Assembly (NCBI GenBank): GCA_900767835.1
Contig: CAAGAO010000028.1
Coordinates: 1-64,000, forward strand
DNA length: 64,000 nt
Direction of reading: 5' to 3'
DNA from: Clostridia bacterium
GTDB lineage: Bacteria; Bacillota; Clostridia; Christensenellales; UBA1242
Position numbers and translations under genes: made by a program. Position 1 is the stretch's first letter. Each line of letters starts with the position of its first letter. Under the pieces are notes generated by a model. The model was not told where the DNA came from. It did not search any database and saw nothing but the letters and a program-made list of their open reading frames with translations. Below, piece after piece: positions 59,771 to 64,000 of this stretch.

Positions 59771-59805
59771 CAAGACACAATATGTAAAAACAAAATTGTG
59801 TCTTG
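59771..59805 (-). terminator. Terminator of the TasA-like gene
   Basis: CAAGACACAAT and ATTGTGTCTTG arms, 11 bp, loop about 13 bases, no strong T run. Confidence 0.6.
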
Positions 59806-59838
59806 TATATATATATTATGTAATTTCAAAATTTATCA

Positions 59839-60450
59839 TTATGATTTTTTATTTACATTAAAATTAAGTTCAGGTAAAGAGACATTTGCTTCTTTTGTTG
59901 CATCTTCTAGTAAAACATAGTATGTAAATGTGTAAGTTTGACCAGCAACAATCGAACTATTTGTTGTATCAGCATTTATAACAAGTTTAACATTATCGTC
60001 ACTTGCAGTATCGGCAAATGCTGTGTTGTTATAAGTAACTGTTACGCCAGCATTACTTACTGTAGAGAATGTAATTTTAACCATATAGGCAAAAGCATTG
60101 TTCATATTAAAGTTAATGCTTGAACTTACTGTGCTTGCTTTGTCGTCTTGCGTGTATACTCCGTCAGCCCCAGTGTAAGATTTTAGTGTGCCATTAGTAA
60201 CTCCGTCCGTTACTTCTGTCCAAGAGTCGTCACCAAGTGCGTCTAAGCCGTCTGTGCCTATGATTTTAGATGTGCCAGTGCCAATTTTGTATAATTTTGC
60301 ATTAATGTCTACAAGAACATCAGCAAATGTGTATGTAACTGTGTTTGACACATTAAATGAAACAACACCTGTTGCGTAAACTCCAAACACCAAAAGTGAA
60401 ACCGCTAAAACAAGAGCGGAAATTGTACCAAATAATTTTCTTTTTTTCAT
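59839..60450 (-). CDS. SipW/TasA-like secreted protein
   Basis: 203 residues. The N terminus MKKRKLFGTISALVLAVSLL with FGVYATGVVSFNVSNTVTYTF is the SipW-dependent signal pattern (basic start, hydrophobic core, F/Y-x-x-G-x-x-A, then beta strands). The rest is beta-rich, low in charge and rich in T, S, N and D (FAYMVKITFS, TVTYNNTAFA, TYTFTYYVLLEDATKEANVS), as in camelysin/TasA fibre proteins. Here the domain stands alone; the same domain seems fused to LRR at 22077 and to DUF6273 at 1. AAGGAG precedes the ATG. It may form fibres on the cell surface. No SipW peptidase gene is in the window. Confidence 0.7.
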   Translation of the reverse strand: MKKRKLFGTISALVLAVSLLVFGVYATGVVSFNVSNTVTYTFADVLVDINAKLYKIGTGTSKIIGTDGLDALGDDSWTEVTDGVTNGTLKSYTGADGVYTQDDKASTVSSSINFNMNNAFAYMVKITFSTVSNAGVTVTYNNTAFADTASDDNVKLVINADTTNSSIVAGQTYTFTYYVLLEDATKEANVSLPELNFNVNKKS

Positions 60451-60645
60451 AAATAACTCCTTTTAAATTTTATTGGTTTATGTAATTAATTTGTCTATAA
60501 ATTTAAAAAATATGTAAAAATTTGTAAGATATTTGACATTTAGGTCAATTTTTTGCTAAATAAAGTTGTTATATAAGTAAATATCTAGTTTACAATTTTA
60601 AAAAAATATGTTAAACTTACGCTGTAAAATTAGGAGAATGTTAAA

Positions 60646-60816
60646 ATGGTAGATAAAAATAAATGTATTGGTTGTGGAACTTGTGTTCAACTTTGCCCAG
60701 TGGGAGCAATTTCATTTGATAAAGACGGCAAAGCGGTTATTGATACAAACATTTGTATTAAATGTGGAACATGTGAGGCATCTTGCCCAGTTCAAGCCAT
60801 AAAAATTAATTATTAA
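60646..60816 (+). CDS. 2[4Fe-4S] ferredoxin
   Basis: 56 residues. Two cluster motifs: CIGCGTCVQLCP and CIKCGTCEASCP, both CxxCxxCxxxCP. This gives eight cysteines for two [4Fe-4S] clusters, a low-potential electron carrier in the cytoplasm of anaerobes. Start chosen at ATG 60646 after AGGAG, total length agrees with clostridial ferredoxins (55). It is followed by the Ppx/GppA-like gene after 25 bases. Confidence 0.95.
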   Translation: MVDKNKCIGCGTCVQLCPVGAISFDKDGKAVIDTNICIKCGTCEASCPVQAIKINY

Positions 60817-60841
60817 GAAGATAGGAAATAGGAAGTAAAAA

Positions 60842-62356
60842 ATGGAAAAAATTGCTATAATCAAACTAAGTGCTGACAATATAAAATTATCATTAATTGA
60901 TGTTGCACCTAATGGGTACTACAATCTTTTTGATGAAGTAGATGAAAATGTTAAACTCGGTATGTCGGTTGAACAAACTGGCTTAATCAAACCAACAATC
61001 ATTACCGAAGCTCTTAACATTTTAAAATTGTATAGAAAAATTTGTGATGCAAATAATGTAAGTAAAATTTATGCAGTTGCAGAAAGTTTCATAAAAATTG
61101 CAAAAAATCAAAAAAGTTTCTTAGACGAAATTTACAATAATACAGGTTTTAGTTTCTATATCTATTCATTAGACGAAGAAGTAAAACTTGTGTATAAGGG
61201 AATTTCTAATCTAATAGATATATCAAAAGCAATAAGTATATATATCTCTCCAAATCAAACACACATTATGCAGTTCAATAGACGAAATATTTTGAATGTT
61301 CAAACTATTGAATATGGATATTTAAATCTTGCTGAAAAATATGTTGATGTTTTAGACCCACAAGAAAAATGCGAAAAAATGGTTAAAGAGATTGAATACT
61401 TAATTAAAAGTAATGACTTTATTAATAATCTTGAACCAGAAACAACCTTTATTGGTGCTGGTAGTGTATTTGAAAGTTTAGGTAAATTATCAAGAAAGGT
61501 AAGCAAATATCCTTTAGATTTGGAAAATAATTATGTCGTAACTAAAGAATCTTTAGATTCAGTTTATGATATTGTTAAAACTTTAGACTTAGACAAAACC
61601 AAAAAACTTAAAGGTATTTCAGAAGAAAGGGCAGATGCTCTTGCTAGTGGCTTATCAATAATTATGGCAATTTCAAATTATTGCAAAATGTCATCATTAA
61701 ATGTTTGTGCTGGTGCTTTTGATGAGGGGGTAACTATACAAGCAATGCCTCAAGAAATACAAGACCATGCTGTTCCAACCGATATGTTAACCAACAGTCT
61801 TGAAACTATTAGAACATTCTATGATAGAGAACTCTCTAATACTGCAAATGTATACAATTTGGCAATTTTGCTTTTTAAACAACTTAAAGTTATTCACAAA
61901 CTTTCAAGAATATATATAAAGCCATTAAGAATTGCATCATCAATGTATAACTGCGGAACAAGAATTGGTTTTGATAATTATGCTTCAAAGAGTTTTGAAA
62001 TTATCTTAAACTCAAATGTTAGAGGTGTTTCTCAAAAAGATATTTTAATTGCTGCTTTTGCTTGCAAATGTCAAAACATAGATAATTTCGTTTTGGCTGA
62101 TGTTATGAAATATTCAAACATATTAACCGAAGAGGACATTGATGCAATTAGAAAACTTGGTGTAATTATTCAACTTGCTTGTGCAATGGATAAATCAAGA
62201 ATGGGCAATATTACTGATGTAACTTGCGATATTTTAGGCGATTCAATTATTATGAAAACCATAACCAAAGGTGATGCAAGTTTTGATATTATGCAAGCGC
62301 AAAAAGTTGTTCCAGACTTTAAAAAAGTATTCAAAAAAGTATTACAAGTTATTTAA
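60842..62356 (+). CDS. Degenerate Ppx/GppA-family phosphatase homologue
   Basis: 504 residues; layout follows exopolyphosphatase/pppGpp phosphatase proteins. The segment AVAESFIKIAKNQKSFLDEI, then TGFSFYIYSLDEEVKLVYKG, corresponds to the usual ATSAxRxAxNxxxFL and SGxEEAxLxYxG, keeping the catalytic glutamate pair. However the first motif (DIGSNSxR) is replaced by IIKLSADNIKL, and the GGGSxE phosphate-binding loop by IYISPNQTHIMQFN. The C-terminal HD-like part lacks a clear HD pair. ATP- or polyphosphate hydrolysis seems unlikely; a sensing or regulatory function is plausible. AGGAAG precedes the ATG. Confidence 0.65.
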   Translation: MEKIAIIKLSADNIKLSLIDVAPNGYYNLFDEVDENVKLGMSVEQTGLIKPTIITEALNILKLYRKICDANNVSKIYAVAESFIKIAKNQKSFLDEIYNNTGFSFYIYSLDEEVKLVYKGISNLIDISKAISIYISPNQTHIMQFNRRNILNVQTIEYGYLNLAEKYVDVLDPQEKCEKMVKEIEYLIKSNDFINNLEPETTFIGAGSVFESLGKLSRKVSKYPLDLENNYVVTKESLDSVYDIVKTLDLDKTKKLKGISEERADALASGLSIIMAISNYCKMSSLNVCAGAFDEGVTIQAMPQEIQDHAVPTDMLTNSLETIRTFYDRELSNTANVYNLAILLFKQLKVIHKLSRIYIKPLRIASSMYNCGTRIGFDNYASKSFEIILNSNVRGVSQKDILIAAFACKCQNIDNFVLADVMKYSNILTEEDIDAIRKLGVIIQLACAMDKSRMGNITDVTCDILGDSIIMKTITKGDASFDIMQAQKVVPDFKKVFKKVLQVI

Positions 62357-62378
62357 TATCTTTATAAAAATAATGTTT

Positions 62379-62415
62379 TAACTCACATTAGATAAAATCT
62401 AGTGTGAGTTTTTTA
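62379..62415 (+). terminator. Terminator after the Ppx-like gene
   Basis: TAACTCACATTAGA and TCTAGTGTGAGTTTTTT arms, then AAC. The 150 bases between it and the ABC gene show a weak ordered sequence but no riboswitch class that I recognise. Confidence 0.8.
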
Positions 62416-62562
62416 ACCTTTTAAGTCAAAGTCAAATACAATGATTTGGAAGGGGATAACTTATTATCTTTAAATATGAAAAAAACACCTAAATTTGTTG
62501 GGGGAAAAGGAAATATTTAAGTTTGGTATTAAAAGTTATACCTTTCTAAGGCGGAGGATAAA

Positions 62563-63324
62563 ATGGAGTATTTGTCTTTTAAAAATGTAAACTTTAACTA
62601 TTTTACAAAAGAGGGCGAATTTGAGGCACTTAAGAATTTGAGTTTTAATATAAAAAAGGGCGAGTTTGTTTCAATTGTTGGACCAAGTGGTTGTGGCAAA
62701 ACCACTATTCTTTCGTTAATTGCAGGTCTATTAGAGCCAACAAGCGGAGAAATTTTGCTAGATGGCGAAAAAGTGAAAGATGCTAACATAGGCTATATGT
62801 TCCAACGGGACCATTTATTCGAGTGGCGAAGTATTTACAAAAATATACTTTTAGGACTTGAAATTAAAAATAAGAAAAAAAATAGTGGAGATGATGAATA
62901 TATTGATTCACTATTAAAAAAGTATGGTTTGTTTGATTTTAAAAACAAGCATCCAAGTGAACTTTCTGGCGGTATGAGACAGAGGGTGGCATTAATAAGA
63001 ACCCTTGCAGTCAAGCCTAAATTATTACTTTTAGATGAACCATTTTCAGCATTAGATTTTCAAACCAGACTAGATGTTTGTGATGATGTAAAAAACATAA
63101 TAAAAGAAGAAAAACAAACCGCAATTTTAGTCACGCACGACATAAGCGAGGCAATATCAATGTCTGATAGAGTGTTCATTTTAACCAAAAGACCGGCAAC
63201 TTTGCATAAAGTTGAAATAATGAATTTTGCCAAAGACCTAACGCCACTAAAACGTAGAGATGATAAAAATTTTGCAAGTTATTTTAATAATATTTGGGGG
63301 GAGTTATCAAATGAAAAAAAATAA
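62563..63324 (+). CDS. SsuB/TauB-type ABC transporter ATPase
   Basis: 253 residues. Walker A is GPSGCGKTT (near residue 40), the Q-loop MFQRDHLFEWRSIYKNI, signature LSGGMRQR, Walker B LLLLDEPFSALD, and H-loop VTHDISEA. The MFQRDHLFEWR string (with LFEWR) and DVCDDVKNII place it in the nitrate/sulfonate/taurine/thiamine-precursor subfamily. GCGGAGG precedes the ATG. The permease gene overlaps its end by 14 bases, and a periplasmic-binding-type lipoprotein gene may follow beyond the window. Substrate not determined; HMP or thiamine precursors are as likely as sulfonates. Confidence 0.9.
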   Translation: MEYLSFKNVNFNYFTKEGEFEALKNLSFNIKKGEFVSIVGPSGCGKTTILSLIAGLLEPTSGEILLDGEKVKDANIGYMFQRDHLFEWRSIYKNILLGLEIKNKKKNSGDDEYIDSLLKKYGLFDFKNKHPSELSGGMRQRVALIRTLAVKPKLLLLDEPFSALDFQTRLDVCDDVKNIIKEEKQTAILVTHDISEAISMSDRVFILTKRPATLHKVEIMNFAKDLTPLKRRDDKNFASYFNNIWGELSNEKK

Positions 63325-64000
63325 AAATATCACATCTTCATCAAAATATTTAAAGTACTTAAAAAGTCTTAAAGTTGATATATTAACAACAAAAATATAT
63401 CAAATCTTATTGCTTGTGTTGTTTTTAGGGCTATGGGAACTTTTGGTTGCGACAAATGTTTTAGATGCTTTTTTCTTTTCAAGCCCTAGTCGCATTTTCT
63501 CAACACTTATAGAACTCTTTGCTTCTGGAAATTTAATTTATCATATGTGGGTGACATTAAGTGAAACATTTATAGGCTTTATCATAGCCACCGCACTAGG
63601 AACTCTAATAGCCATAGCACTATGGTGGAGTGATAAACTTCGCAAAGTGTTAGACCCATACATTGTAGTTTTAAACAGCCTACCTAAAATTGCACTCGGA
63701 CCATTAATAATAATTTGGGTTGGTGCAGGAACAAATGCCATAGTAACAATGTGTGTGCTAATTTGTATTGTAATAACAATTTTGTCTATGCTTTCTGCAT
63801 TCTTGAATTGTGATAAAGACAAAATTCTTTTAATGAAATCGTTTGGTGCAAACAAATTTCAAATTTTAACAAAATTAATTTTGCCTAATGCATTTGTTGA
63901 TTTTATTTCTGTGCTAAAAATAAATGTAGGTATGGCTTGGGTTGGAACAATAATGGGAGAGTATTTGGTCAGCAAGGCAGGACTTGGTTATTTAATAGTC
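63311..64000 (+). CDS. SsuC/TauC-type ABC transporter permease (3' end outside window)
   Basis: 230 codons visible, ATG at 63311 inside the end of the ATPase gene, no stop before the window end. Hydrophobic segments: IYQILLLVLFLGLWELLVAT, then FIGFIIATALGTLIAIALWW, IALGPLIIIWVGAGTNAIV, and MCVLICIVITILSML. The EAA-like coupling motif KSFGANKFQILTKLILPNAF (usual EAxxxxGAsxxqxfxxVxLP) is present, followed by GMAWVGTIMGEYLVSKAGLG. It would form the membrane part of the importer together with the ATPase. Confidence 0.9.
   Translation, partial: MKKNKNITSSSKYLKYLKSLKVDILTTKIYQILLLVLFLGLWELLVATNVLDAFFFSSPSRIFSTLIELFASGNLIYHMWVTLSETFIGFIIATALGTLIAIALWWSDKLRKVLDPYIVVLNSLPKIALGPLIIIWVGAGTNAIVTMCVLICIVITILSMLSAFLNCDKDKILLMKSFGANKFQILTKLILPNAFVDFISVLKINVGMAWVGTIMGEYLVSKAGLGYLIV

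Noticed and set aside
62415..62562. Possible TPP-type riboswitch ahead of the SsuB-like transporter
   Set aside because: The conserved CTGAGA and GGTAAT-type strings of TPP riboswitches are not present, and no other class fits.

Overview
The window is AT-rich bacterial chromosome with short intergenic spaces, Shine-Dalgarno starts, mostly single-copy housekeeping genes and one tRNA. Gene content and order (ylxM-ffh-rpsP-khpA, rpsB-tsf, hemW, rsgA-rpe, split murE-mraY-murD-ftsW and murA-ftsQ clusters) fit a low-GC Bacillota, probably an uncultivated gut Clostridia-type lineage. The MurE DNPR motif predicts meso-diaminopimelate peptidoglycan. TGA is used as a stop. The lineage assignment is inference.

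Layout. 1-1137: 3' end of a surface protein with a DUF6273 lectin-like tail whose last ~40 codons look like a diversity-generating-retroelement variable region. 1557-8126: uridine-kinase-like gene (minus), then murE, mraY, murD, ftsW and a DIP1984-family gene. 8713-17344: a compact phage structural cassette (TerS-like, portal, scaffold, capsid, adaptor, tail, coiled-coil protein, two holins) with no large terminase, integrase, replication or lysin gene; a cloverleaf-folding element lies just after the capsid gene. 17377-18589: decayed surface-protein gene. 19380-20995: rpsB-tsf, then palindromic repeats. 21592-23447: divergent XRE regulator and a BspA-type leucine-rich-repeat surface protein. 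23877-31400: priA, a Nudix gene, a metzincin-like protease, rsgA, rpe and a HipA-like kinase. 31500-35234: two tandem GLUG-type surface-protein paralogues. 35441-39163: degenerate ABC ATPase (minus), murA, ftsQ, a uracil-DNA-glycosylase-like gene. 39348-46984: tRNA-Val, a double-HTH regulator, polysaccharide deacetylase, tandem-OB SSB, argS, a LysR regulator, an unusual ThyX. 47153-55372: lepA, hemW, ylxM-ffh, rpsP-khpA, pyk. 55378-57654 (minus): acetyltransferase-only glmU, glmM and a collapsed glmS pseudogene. 57854-60450 (minus): metal permease coupled to a 17-residue-repeat beta-solenoid protein, then a small SipW/TasA-like secreted protein. 60646-64000: ferredoxin, a degenerate Ppx/GppA protein, and an SsuB/SsuC-like ABC transporter running off the end.

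Themes. Cell-wall synthesis is well represented (MurA, MurD, MurE, MraY, FtsW, FtsQ, GlmM, GlmU domain). Surface-protein genes are modular and fast-changing: DUF6273 tail, near-identical 69-bp LRR units, duplicated GLUG genes, a decayed relative. At least three families of dispersed or clustered palindromic intergenic elements occur. Several genes (priA, 26862, 27451) have a good -35/-10 promoter whose -10 ends 6-8 bases before the ATG, implying leaderless mRNAs.

Most noteworthy: the cloverleaf element at 13257-13383, the probable DGR variable region at 1009-1137, the glmS remnant at 55378-55703, the 17-residue solenoid coupled to a metal permease, and the dispersed nested-palindrome elements. 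All homology statements rest on reading motifs by eye; no database search was run.
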